64,000 bases of DNA from a bacterium (GTDB lineage: Bacteria; Cyanobacteriota; Vampirovibrionia; Gastranaerophilales; Gastranaerophilaceae): NCBI GenBank assembly GCA_017478515.1, contig JAFVDH010000008.1:1-64000 (forward strand), written 5' to 3'. Below the pieces are notes generated by a model. It did no database searches. It saw only the letters and a program-made list of their open reading frames with translations, and was not told the DNA's origin. The translations under genes were made by a program, and so were the position numbers. Of this stretch, positions 8,873 to 17,049 are shown piece after piece. The stretch's first letter is position 1. Each line of letters opens with the position of its first letter.

Positions 8873-10429
8873 TTATTGCTCAAATTCCAGACATGCATAT
8901 GAATTTGAGCAGTTTTGCATGTTTACTCTTGTGTAGTTTTCATAGTATGGTTTTGCAAGTTTGAAGAAGTTTTCTACAGGATTTTTAGGAATTAGCATGT
9001 AAAATCTTTTTGTTTCAATCTTTGTATTTGGGTTTATAAATATATAGGTTTGTTTATCTTTAAAGTATGGCAATATTTCTGATATTTTTAAGATTTCTCC
9101 CATTGTCGGATTTTCTTGTTCTTTTAAAATATATACATTTTGATTTTCATTTTCTTCGTATAAAAATTTATCAACCTGTCTGTTTTTTAAAAAATCTAAC
9201 CTTGTTATAACGGGAATATACTTTCCGATGTCGGAATTTTTATGAAACATTACTGCAAAAGAATAATTTAATAAAAATATGGAAGTGATAATTATTATGG
9301 GTGCTGTTTGCTTTTTTATTCGGCTTATTATATATGGAATAATTAGTGACAAAATCGGAAATGCGGGCATGATATATCTTAGAATTTTGTATGGTGCTAA
9401 GAATATTATTAATCCTGTCCATAAAAAATTAAGCCAAAAAATCAATGGGATTAATTTTTCATTTGATTTTTCAGTTAGGCTATTTTTGTAAGCTTTTATT
9501 CCAATGTAGAATAAATATATTAATAGCGAAAGTGAAAACAGGTATTTTAAGTATATTAGAGGGAAATTTATACCGGAGTAATATAAATTTTTGAAAAAAT
9601 CATTTGCTCTTTCAATACTTTCCGTTGCTCTGTAGCTTATTATTCCTAAAAAATACATCGGATAGCATAATTCTGTAAAAACTGTTGATAGAATTGCGGT
9701 TTTGAGCAGCAATTTTTTATCAGTATTTTTTATAAATAAAACTAACGCTAAAATTCCTATATAAATAATTGAATAATATCCCGTAAGAAATGCAAAAGCG
9801 ATTGAAAGTGCAGTTGTGTAAGGGTTTATTTTTTCTTTTAATAATAATTTTACAAAATAGTATGTTACAAGAATAAAGGCTGATTCCTGCAAGATGTAAG
9901 GTCTTAAATAACAAGTATTTGAAATTGATGCCGTGTTTAAAAATGCCGTGAATAAGCCAAAGGGTATTAATTCGTTCTTGTCCTTAAATAATATCGCAAG
10001 AAGTTTGAACATAAAAAAGAAAGATATCGTATATATAATTAAATTTAATATTCCTCCTCTTATAATAGTGCTTTTTATATTAAATTCTCCGACTCCGTTA
10101 AAAGCAATCCTTGTCAATGTATAGTAAAGATTTGTATGAACATCGTCACGTGTGTATATATATAGGTTTTTTATATCCGAGAGGGTGTCTTTAAAACTTG
10201 CATTGTTCCAATAAACCATATGCTTTAAGTCTTTACCCGTAAAAGTTTTATTAGTCTTTGGCAAAGTCGTCCAGCCTGTTTCGGAATAATTTGATAAAAG
10301 TACGTTCAAGGCTTCATCTTCGTGTAAATCCTGCTTTAATGCCAGTGTGTAAATTCTTAATACTAATCCTAATAAAAAGACTATTACACACCAGATTAAT
10401 ATGTTTTTATTTATATTTTTAAATTCCAT
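8873..10429 (-). CDS. GT-C fold membrane glycosyltransferase (family 39-like)
   Basis: 518 aa with about ten to twelve hydrophobic segments. The first extracytoplasmic loop carries DLHEDEALN, the acidic pair expected for polyprenyl-phosphate-sugar-dependent transferases of the GT39/ArnT/PMT type. A soluble C-terminal portion begins near residue 420. It probably moves a sugar from a lipid carrier to a lipid or protein on the outer side of the membrane; the acceptor is unknown. It is divergent from the methyltransferase at 10452 with 22 bp between start codons, and its own TATAAT ends 6 nt before the ATG. Confidence 0.8.
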   Translation of the reverse strand: MEFKNINKNILIWCVIVFLLGLVLRIYTLALKQDLHEDEALNVLLSNYSETGWTTLPKTNKTFTGKDLKHMVYWNNASFKDTLSDIKNLYIYTRDDVHTNLYYTLTRIAFNGVGEFNIKSTIIRGGILNLIIYTISFFFMFKLLAILFKDKNELIPFGLFTAFLNTASISNTCYLRPYILQESAFILVTYYFVKLLLKEKINPYTTALSIAFAFLTGYYSIIYIGILALVLFIKNTDKKLLLKTAILSTVFTELCYPMYFLGIISYRATESIERANDFFKNLYYSGINFPLIYLKYLFSLSLLIYLFYIGIKAYKNSLTEKSNEKLIPLIFWLNFLWTGLIIFLAPYKILRYIMPAFPILSLIIPYIISRIKKQTAPIIIITSIFLLNYSFAVMFHKNSDIGKYIPVITRLDFLKNRQVDKFLYEENENQNVYILKEQENPTMGEILKISEILPYFKDKQTYIFINPNTKIETKRFYMLIPKNPVENFFKLAKPYYENYTRVNMQNCSNSYACLEFEQ

Positions 10430-10435
10430 ATTTTA

Positions 10436-10445
10436 ATTATATAAT
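10436..10445. promoter_or_regulatory. Palindromic bidirectional -10 element
   Basis: ATTATATAAT is its own reverse complement and gives TATAAT on both strands (10440-10445 plus, 10441-10436 minus). Each is exactly 6 nt from the ATG of the gene it faces (10452 and 10429). Neither gene has a Shine-Dalgarno sequence. The 22-bp interval leaves no room for separate promoters, so both genes probably start transcription from this one element. Confidence 0.65.
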
Positions 10446-10451
10446 GATTAT

Positions 10452-11246
10452 ATGAAAATTTTTTATGATTTGAAAAATAAATTTGATTTCTTTTTAAGAC
10501 GAAAACTAAAATTTTCACTCCAAAATTATGAAGAAACTCCTGAAGATTTATCAAACCTTTTTGGAGAAGAATTAAAACAGCGGGAAAATGATTTAAAGAA
10601 GAAATATAATTTTGAATATATGTCAAATATGACTCAGCTAAATTACAAAGAAAATTTGTATATGCTTGATATTTTGGATAAATATTTTGGCATTGTTCCT
10701 AATGAAAATATAAAAGCTTTGGATATCGGATGCAAAAATTGGTGTTACGTAAGAGGACAGTATACCTTTTTTCAAAAATATTGTCAAAATCTTGAATTAA
10801 AAGGAATTGAAGTTGATGCGTACCGCTTGTATATGAATTTGTTTTCCAGGTATGAAACGGCAAAATTTTATAAAAGAGGTTTGAAAAATACAAGATACAT
10901 TCCAAAAAATTTTATGAAATATGATGAAACGTTTGATTATATTACCTGGTTTCTTCCGTTTGTTCGAGAATATCCTCATATGAGATGGGGCTTGCCGTTG
11001 AATTTGTTTAAACCGGAAGAAATGTTATGGCATGCATATTTTTCACTGAAAACCGGCGGAAAGATGTTTATTGTTAATCAAAGCGAAATAGAGTATGATA
11101 TACAAAAAAAATTGCTTGAACACTGTGCCATTCCTTATAAAGAAAAAGGCGAAATATTAAGTGATTTTTTGCCTCATAAGTATCGTAGATTTGCACTTGT
11201 TGTTTCTAAAAATAGTGTTGAAGATACTAAATGGATGGATAATTAA
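10452..11246 (+). CDS. SAM-dependent methyltransferase-like protein
   Basis: 264 aa. A class I Rossmann methyltransferase signature begins near residue 90: ALDIGCKNW (SAM-binding loop), then KGIEVDAYR at strand beta-2 and FDYITWFLPF at beta-4. The N-terminal 60 residues are helical and charged. The substrate is unknown. Being divergent with the GT39-like enzyme from one shared promoter suggests a role in surface glycan modification. A terminator hairpin follows at 11269. Confidence 0.7.
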   Translation: MKIFYDLKNKFDFFLRRKLKFSLQNYEETPEDLSNLFGEELKQRENDLKKKYNFEYMSNMTQLNYKENLYMLDILDKYFGIVPNENIKALDIGCKNWCYVRGQYTFFQKYCQNLELKGIEVDAYRLYMNLFSRYETAKFYKRGLKNTRYIPKNFMKYDETFDYITWFLPFVREYPHMRWGLPLNLFKPEEMLWHAYFSLKTGGKMFIVNQSEIEYDIQKKLLEHCAIPYKEKGEILSDFLPHKYRRFALVVSKNSVEDTKWMDN

Positions 11247-11268
11247 CATTTATATGAGAATGAGAATT

Positions 11269-11303
11269 AAAAGGCCCGAAAACATTAATTGTTCGGACCT
11301 TTT
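11269..11303. terminator. Bidirectional terminator
   Basis: AAAAGGCCCGAA pairs with TTCGGACCTTTT with a single mismatch and an 11-nt loop. A and T runs flank it on both sides, between the convergent genes ending at 11246 and 11323. Confidence 0.75.
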
Positions 11304-11322
11304 ATCAAAAAACTTTCATCTT

Positions 11323-12144
11323 TTATTTTATTTTTACTTTAATAGGCACAAGATATCTGTAAGTTTGAAGTTTCCCCTCATCTTGCAGGTATACGGCCAT
11401 ATCGTTTAATTTTTCAACAGCTGCACTTCTTGCTTGTTTAAAAAGGTTTCCGTTATCAGCTTTACCTTTGTTATACGTTGGGTCGTAGTCATAAACATCT
11501 TCAACAAAACCCTCTGCGTACTGTCCGTCATCAGAAATATGCAATCCTACTATGTTAGAATATCCTATTCCAAGTCGTAGATCCATACTGCCAGAATCAG
11601 CCGTATTAAAACCTATAACGGCATCTTTAGGAGCACCATTTTGGGCCCATTCTCTTACTTTTAATTGAAGTAGTTTATTGTTGTTGCAAACTTCGGTTTC
11701 TTTACTGCCTGATGGGAATATTATAGTTTCCATTTCCATCTGATCAGGTTCTGTGTGACTGCCTGTACCCTCTTTTAGCCCCAGACTTTCTACTTTCTTT
11801 CTTGCCGCAGCTCCAGTCAAAACTTGTCCTCCACGCTCACGTATAGCTTGGGTTCTTTCTTCTTTTGACATTAAGCTTAGGGCTAACAAATCTCCTGCCA
11901 CAGGTAATCCTGCGTATTTTGCCAGTGTTCCCGCCTGCAATGTTGCCTGGTATGCTGCTGTTCTTACGGCATTATGTCCGACAAGAGGCTTTCCGATTTT
12001 TTTGTTTTGTGCCAATACTGCTTGTTGTTCTGTTACTGATCTATCTGTATATATTGAAACAGGTTGTTCTGTTGCTTGTTGATACTTTCCATAAAGTTTC
12101 GCAGTCTTTTTGGGTGGAACGCCTGATACTCCGTTTGTACTCAT
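11323..12144 (-). CDS. Protein of unknown function
   Basis: 273 aa, not recognised. The N-terminus (MSTNGVSGVPPKKTAKLYGK) is polar and Lys-rich without a signal peptide. An Ala/Leu-rich stretch lies around residues 60-95. The C-terminal half (about 120-273) is a globular, beta-rich-looking region with VIGFNTADSGSMDLRLGIGY and LHISDDGQYAEGFVEDVYDY. The start is set by a good ribosome site (AAAAGGAGTG). It stands alone and divergent from the TPR gene at 12314. Confidence 0.7.
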   Translation of the reverse strand: MSTNGVSGVPPKKTAKLYGKYQQATEQPVSIYTDRSVTEQQAVLAQNKKIGKPLVGHNAVRTAAYQATLQAGTLAKYAGLPVAGDLLALSLMSKEERTQAIRERGGQVLTGAAARKKVESLGLKEGTGSHTEPDQMEMETIIFPSGSKETEVCNNNKLLQLKVREWAQNGAPKDAVIGFNTADSGSMDLRLGIGYSNIVGLHISDDGQYAEGFVEDVYDYDPTYNKGKADNGNLFKQARSAAVEKLNDMAVYLQDEGKLQTYRYLVPIKVKIK

Positions 12145-12313
12145 AGTTGTACACTCCTTTTCACTACATATACTATAAAACTTGTAAATTTAAAAATTTT
12201 TATGTTGTTATTGAAATTTTACAAATATTTACATTGCAAAAATAAAATTTCTTTTATTTGTAATCAGGTTTTATTTTAAGTACAATTTAGACAAAAAGAA
12301 AGAGAATGTTAAA

Positions 12314-12799
12314 ATGACAGAACAAGATTACAAGTTTTATTTAAATGAGGGAATTGATAAAACTAATCAGGGCAAATTTGAAGAGGCTTTAGAAGTTTTA
12401 GAAAAAGCTCTTCAGCTTAATCCTCAAAATGCACTTATTTATTTTTCAAAAGCTATTGCATATCATAATTTGAACCGATTAAGAGCAGCGTGTGAAAATT
12501 ATGATAAGGCTATAAAGCTTGATAACAAAATGATTGATGCTTACTACAATAAAGCACAAGCAATTTTAGCCTTTGAAGATAAAACGGAGTCAGAATATCT
12601 TGAGGCATTAGGTTTGTTAGAAAAAGCTACAGATTTAGACGAAAAATTTATAGATGCTCACTACTATTCTGCTGTTGTAAAAAAACAGCTTGGCAAATAT
12701 GAAAGTGCAATAGTATCTTTGGATAAAGTTTTAGAGATAGAACCTCAAGCTCCTTATTCAAGAGCGTTAAAAAAATTAATTCAACAAAAGTATCTGTAA
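12314..12799 (+). CDS. Tetratricopeptide repeat protein
   Basis: 161 aa made almost wholly of about four TPR units (YLNEGIDKTNQGKFEEALEV, ALIYFSKAIAYHNLNRLRAA, and two more ending at residue 155). TPRs are protein-protein interaction scaffolds. No signal peptide or membrane segment is present, so it is probably cytoplasmic. A TACAAT box lies about 30 nt before the ATG. The partner cannot be told from context. Confidence 0.85.
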   Translation: MTEQDYKFYLNEGIDKTNQGKFEEALEVLEKALQLNPQNALIYFSKAIAYHNLNRLRAACENYDKAIKLDNKMIDAYYNKAQAILAFEDKTESEYLEALGLLEKATDLDEKFIDAHYYSAVVKKQLGKYESAIVSLDKVLEIEPQAPYSRALKKLIQQKYL

Positions 12800-12890
12800 T
12801 AAAATCTATTAAAAAATGTTAAATATTAAATAAAATAACAGCAAATAATATTTTTACGAGATTTAAACAATGCATAAGAAAGGAATAAAA

Positions 12891-14591
12891 ATGAAAATAA
12901 ATAATTTTATGCAAAACTTTAAAATAAATAATACTAAAACAGAAAATAAAAATCCTTATCCGAAAACAAAACCAATGCCAATGGATAGTGTAAGTTTTTC
13001 AGGCGTAACTGCGCCGATAAAAACAAATGATGAAAAATTTGTAGAATTGAGAGAAGAAATTTCTAAAGATATGGAGCCGTTAATGTCCAAATCAGAAGAG
13101 GCATGCTGGGATTTTTATACTGAAAGCAGCGAAGAAAATCTTGCAAAAATGAATGCCGCTCAAGACAAAGCTACGGAATTCTATGATAATCCTGAAATTT
13201 ATTCTAAATTAAAAGAAATAAATGATAACGGCGGAGTTGAGGATAAAAAACTTCAGAAACAGCTTCGTAATTTGACTTCTGCATTTGGAGACGGAATTGA
13301 ATTTAAAGAAGAAATGAAAGCTATGAATGAAAAAGAAAACGAAATTTCTCAAAAATTAAATTCTTATCAAATGACAATTGATGATAAACCTGTTTCAAAA
13401 GCAGAAATAAGTAAAATAATGGAAACTGAAAAAAATCCTGAAATCCGTAAAAAAGCGTCAGAGGCTAAAATTAAGTCAGGTGATTTAATTGCAGATGATC
13501 TGGTTGAATTAGTAAAAATGCGTAATGATTTTGCAAAGAAAAAAGGTTATGACAACTACTTTGATATGAAATTAAAAGAAGATTACGACATTGAACCTGA
13601 TGAATTAAATAAATTATTGGATGATGTTGCCCAAAATACAAAAAATTCTAATGAAAAAGTTATGAATAATATCAAAAAAGATTTGTCGGAAGCTTTTGGT
13701 ATAAAACCTGAAGAATTGAGAAATTATCATTACGGTTATTTAGCGGGTGAAGACCCTGAAAAGCTTGTCAATGACCAAATAAAAACAAAAGAAGAAGTTG
13801 TAGAAATTTCAAAAAAAGCATATGCAGGCATGGGTTATGATATAGACAAATTGCCGATAAAACTTGACCTGTTCCCTCGTGAAAATAAAAATACTCACGG
13901 TTTCTCTTTCCCTATAAAACCCGGTAAAGATGCTAGAATTTTAGCAAATTTGACAAACAATGCATCAAGTGTTGATACCTTAATGCACGAACTCGGTCAC
14001 TCTGTATTTACCGTAAAAACTGATGATACATTGCCTTATATGGAACAGGATACAACAAGTACAATGACTGAGGCTGTTGCTATGATGATGGGTGATATGA
14101 TTAGAACAGAGGGGCTAGTAAAAGATAAGTTAACCCCTGAAGTAAACGAAAAATTTGCAAAATCACTTGGCAAAGAAGAGTCAACTTTCGTTGGTTCAAG
14201 TATGGCGATAATAGATTTTGAACGTAATATGTACAAAAATCCTGACCAAGACTTAAAACAACTTTGGAAAGATATGGGCGTAAAATATAAAGGAAGAAGT
14301 GAACAAGATGAGGCTACAAATGAATGGGCAACAATTCCGCACTATTTATCACACCCTGCTTATTACCAAAACTATTTTAGAGCGTCTTTAATAAAAGCTC
14401 AATTATATGACGGTTTAACTGAAAAATTAGGTAAATTAACTGAAAACAAAGATACTGCCAAATATTTAGATGAAAATTTATTTAAATACGGCGGTTCAAA
14501 AACAGATGATGAACTTTTAACTGAAATTACAGGTAAACCGTTAGATGCAGAGGCTTTTTGTAATAGAATTAATAAGTTAGTTCAAGAATAA
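12891..14591 (+). CDS. Zinc oligopeptidase (M2/M3-like, HEXXH) with a polar N-terminal extension
   Basis: 567 aa. The zinc site is LMHELGHSVF (about residue 365), with a glutamate helix MTEAVAMMM about 26 residues later. The C-terminal motif HYLSHPAYYQNYFRASL matches substrate-closing regions of M2/M3 peptidases. It should cleave short peptides in the cytoplasm. I start at 12891, where AAAGGAATAAAA precedes the ATG, rather than at 12870. The first 45 residues are Asn/Lys/Pro-rich and end in DSVSFSGV. This tail is not part of the peptidase fold and resembles, loosely, the PAFMG tail of the 622-aa protein at 6852-8720. Confidence 0.85.
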   Translation: MKINNFMQNFKINNTKTENKNPYPKTKPMPMDSVSFSGVTAPIKTNDEKFVELREEISKDMEPLMSKSEEACWDFYTESSEENLAKMNAAQDKATEFYDNPEIYSKLKEINDNGGVEDKKLQKQLRNLTSAFGDGIEFKEEMKAMNEKENEISQKLNSYQMTIDDKPVSKAEISKIMETEKNPEIRKKASEAKIKSGDLIADDLVELVKMRNDFAKKKGYDNYFDMKLKEDYDIEPDELNKLLDDVAQNTKNSNEKVMNNIKKDLSEAFGIKPEELRNYHYGYLAGEDPEKLVNDQIKTKEEVVEISKKAYAGMGYDIDKLPIKLDLFPRENKNTHGFSFPIKPGKDARILANLTNNASSVDTLMHELGHSVFTVKTDDTLPYMEQDTTSTMTEAVAMMMGDMIRTEGLVKDKLTPEVNEKFAKSLGKEESTFVGSSMAIIDFERNMYKNPDQDLKQLWKDMGVKYKGRSEQDEATNEWATIPHYLSHPAYYQNYFRASLIKAQLYDGLTEKLGKLTENKDTAKYLDENLFKYGGSKTDDELLTEITGKPLDAEAFCNRINKLVQE

Positions 14592-14596
14592 TATAA

Positions 14597-14626
14597 AAAG
14601 GGTTGGAAAATAAATTCCGACCCTTT
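14597..14626 (+). terminator. Intrinsic terminator of the oligopeptidase gene, overlapping the next promoter
   Basis: AAAGGGTTGGAA pairs with TTCCGACCCTTT (one G-T pair) around a 6-nt loop. Its last T is the first base of the TATAAT used by the next gene. Confidence 0.8.
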
Positions 14627-14631
14627 ATAAT
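14603..14631 (+). promoter_or_regulatory. Promoter of the metallophosphoesterase gene, embedded in a terminator
   Basis: TTGGAA (14603-14608) and TATAAT (14626-14631) are separated by 17 bp. The -35 box lies inside the left arm of the upstream terminator. The -10 ends 6 nt before the ATG at 14638, predicting a leaderless transcript. Confidence 0.65.
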
Positions 14632-14637
14632 ATTCTT

Positions 14638-15423
14638 ATGATTAACGGAATAATAATTATCTGTATAGTTTTAAGCGTGTGGTTACTAATTGAACCGCAT
14701 ACGATTGTAATCAATAGAATAAAACTTAAGGATAAAGCTTTAAAAGGTTTAAAAATCGTATTTGCAAGTGATTTTCATATCAAATTTTATGAAGAAAAGC
14801 GTTTGCAAAAAATCGTGGATATGATAAATAAAGAAAATGCCGATTTAATTTTATCTACAGGAGATTTTTTTTCGGGCTACAGAAACAAAACAACTTTACA
14901 TCTTGAAAAAATAACAAAATATCTTGGAGAATTGAAAGCAAAATACGGATTTTATACAAGCTTAGGAAATCACGATTATTACAGAGGCAACGACAAAGTA
15001 AAAGAGGAATTGGAAAAAGTTGAAATAACTGTTCTTTCAAATCAAAACACGGTTGTTCAAATTAAAGATAAAACAATATATATAGCAGGTGTCGAAGATT
15101 TAAAAACAGGGCATCCTGATGTAAATATGGCTCTTGAAAACACCTCAGGTTCAACAATACTTTTAACCCATTCTCCAGATGTATTTAAAGATGTTCCGAC
15201 TTCTGTAAATTTAACACTAGCAGGGCATCTGCACGGAGGGCAAGTAAGGTTTCCTGTTGTAGGGGCAGTTTATTGTCCGTCTGAATTTGGAACGAAATAT
15301 GCTATGGGAGTTTTTGAAGAAGATGGTAAAAAAATGGTTGTAACATCAGGTATTGGGACAAGTAAGCTTCCGATAAGATTTTTGTGTCCGCCTGAAATTG
15401 TGGTTATTGAATTTGAAGAATAA
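14638..15423 (+). CDS. Calcineurin-like metallophosphoesterase (YaeI-type)
   Basis: 261 aa with one N-terminal membrane segment (residues 1-17) followed by the full metal-binding set: FASDFHI, STGDFFSG, LGNHDYY, LTHSP and AGHLHGGQ. This subfamily contains membrane-anchored phosphodiesterases acting on lipid or nucleotide phosphates. The exact substrate is unknown. Transcription likely starts at or next to the ATG. Two terminators follow downstream. Confidence 0.9.
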   Translation: MINGIIIICIVLSVWLLIEPHTIVINRIKLKDKALKGLKIVFASDFHIKFYEEKRLQKIVDMINKENADLILSTGDFFSGYRNKTTLHLEKITKYLGELKAKYGFYTSLGNHDYYRGNDKVKEELEKVEITVLSNQNTVVQIKDKTIYIAGVEDLKTGHPDVNMALENTSGSTILLTHSPDVFKDVPTSVNLTLAGHLHGGQVRFPVVGAVYCPSEFGTKYAMGVFEEDGKKMVVTSGIGTSKLPIRFLCPPEIVVIEFEE

Positions 15424-15541
15424 AGATTTCTCGAAACAATAATGTTTATAATATTTTGGCATGGAAAATTTACAAATTTATCATGGTTGACAAATAAAAA
15501 AAGCATGTGATAGCATGCATGCAAACAATATGATTTAACTT

Positions 15542-15574
15542 ATAGCAAGCCGAAATGTACTTGCTATTTTTTTT
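15542..15574 (+). terminator. Intrinsic terminator
   Basis: ATAGCAAG/CTTGCTAT with a 10-nt loop and a run of eight T. It is oriented for the plus-strand phosphoesterase gene about 120 bp upstream. Confidence 0.75.
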
Positions 15575-15591
15575 ATGCAAATTTGCCAAAC

Positions 15592-15619
15592 AAAAAAGAG
15601 GTCAGAAGACCTCTTTTTT
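15592..15619. terminator. Bidirectional terminator
   Basis: AAAAAAGAGGTC-AGAA-GACCTCTTTTTT is a perfect 12-bp stem with a 4-nt loop. It serves the minus-strand gene ending at 15640 and backs up the plus-strand terminator. Confidence 0.85.
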
Positions 15620-15639
15620 GATATATATTTGTTATTTGA

Positions 15640-17049
15640 CTACTTTCTTTTATAAACCGTTTGAAAATCGTTATGTACGTCATAAACCCCTTCACAAAAT
15701 CCGTTCGCATCGTAATCAACGTTAAAATTACCATCATTAGTGTATATTGATGCAGAAATAATCTCTCCAGAAGGTTTATATCTATAGTTGCTATAGCCAG
15801 AGTCATACGTTTCACTTACATTTTCCCCAACAGCTATAATATATTTTTCAATTGTTCCATCTTTGCTGTAGACAGTCTCTAATCTTTGTCCATTGACCTC
15901 ATCATAACTATACATTGAACACTCAGTAAATGTACCATTCTCATCGTAGGCTAAAAAACTCGTTGTTCTACCTGATGAGTTATAAGACATTCTGTATATA
16001 TTGTCAATAGTACCATCCTCAGAATAGAAAACACCAAATGATTCTCTTCCGGCTTTCATGTCATCTTCGGAGTCATATACATCTGTTACTCTGCCATCAT
16101 CGTCATATTTATAGTATTTGCCGTCAGAACCCTGAACAGTTTTGCCTGCATTTTCTTTTACAACAGGGAAGTTTGGAACTTCTGCATGCATTTCATCAGC
16201 TGGTAGCGGTCCTGTTGGTCTATCAGGGAAATTGAATGACGAAAATGCCGGAATTTCTATTTTAGATTCAGCTAATTGTTTAATTTGTTTTTGATAATTG
16301 CTTAATTTTTTACCTCCGGTCAAGTGTCTGCTATCAGAAACAGCATCAATGTTTTGTAGTGATATTGCAGAACCGTTCTTTAGTTTGACGCTAGGAGGCA
16401 ATGTGATTTCCGATGGCATAGTTGTTGCACTTCTGCTTACACCTGCTGAACTTTTCAACTGGTGAACTATTTCCATTATTTGTTTAGGATCTTTTATTCC
16501 GTATTTTGCTTCTACTATTCCGTACCAGGTATCACCGTTTTGTATAGAATACTTTTCTGCCACGGCATTACCGTCAGCATCAATATGAACTTTGCTTTGT
16601 ACTCCGCTACTTGTTCTTACGGTTTTTGTTCTTACACCTTCAGCTCCCACGGTTACTTCAGTTGTTTCATCAGCACCTTTTGTTACCCTGCGAACTTCTG
16701 TTCCATCAATGGTTTCAATTGTGTGTGTTTGACCATTTTCAGTTCTTGTTATGGTTTCTTTTGTCTTACCATCTTCTACTTTTGTTTGTTTTATTTCAGT
16801 CGAACCATCAGGATTTGTTGTTGTAACAGTCGTAGAACCGTCTTCATCGTATGCAAAATCTTCTGTTTTTTTCATACCATTGCCAACCTCTGTTACACGT
16901 TTTAATGGTCTGTCATTGTTATTGAAATCAAGTGTTGTAGTAACCGTACCACGTTTCAGGGTTCGTTCTTGCAAGTTTCCTTGTTCATCATAGGTGTTTG
17001 TTAATGTATCATCACCTTTGACAGTGGTATCTGATAGTTTAACTTTTTG
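15640..17049 (-). CDS. C-terminal part of frameshifted EF-hand/LysM/YD-repeat protein
   Basis: This open frame continues the gene that starts at 17468; one extra A in the A5 run at 17044-17048 would join the two into about 609 aa. The codons before any usable start read as convincing protein (KLSDTTVKGDDTLTNTYDEQ), showing the frame is coding well upstream of the first possible TTG at 16974. Domains: a Thr/Glu-rich region of repeated T-E-V strands (about residues 25-145 of this part), a LysM-like segment (YSIQNGDTWYGIVEAKYG), then from about 300 onward a series of YD/DG repeats (KYYKYDDDGRVTDVYDSEDD) like those in RHS or MORN-type surface proteins. No signal peptide. Function unknown. Confidence 0.7.
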   Translation of the reverse strand, partial: QKVKLSDTTVKGDDTLTNTYDEQGNLQERTLKRGTVTTTLDFNNNDRPLKRVTEVGNGMKKTEDFAYDEDGSTTVTTTNPDGSTEIKQTKVEDGKTKETITRTENGQTHTIETIDGTEVRRVTKGADETTEVTVGAEGVRTKTVRTSSGVQSKVHIDADGNAVAEKYSIQNGDTWYGIVEAKYGIKDPKQIMEIVHQLKSSAGVSRSATTMPSEITLPPSVKLKNGSAISLQNIDAVSDSRHLTGGKKLSNYQKQIKQLAESKIEIPAFSSFNFPDRPTGPLPADEMHAEVPNFPVVKENAGKTVQGSDGKYYKYDDDGRVTDVYDSEDDMKAGRESFGVFYSEDGTIDNIYRMSYNSSGRTTSFLAYDENGTFTECSMYSYDEVNGQRLETVYSKDGTIEKYIIAVGENVSETYDSGYSNYRYKPSGEIISASIYTNDGNFNVDYDANGFCEGVYDVHNDFQTVYKRK

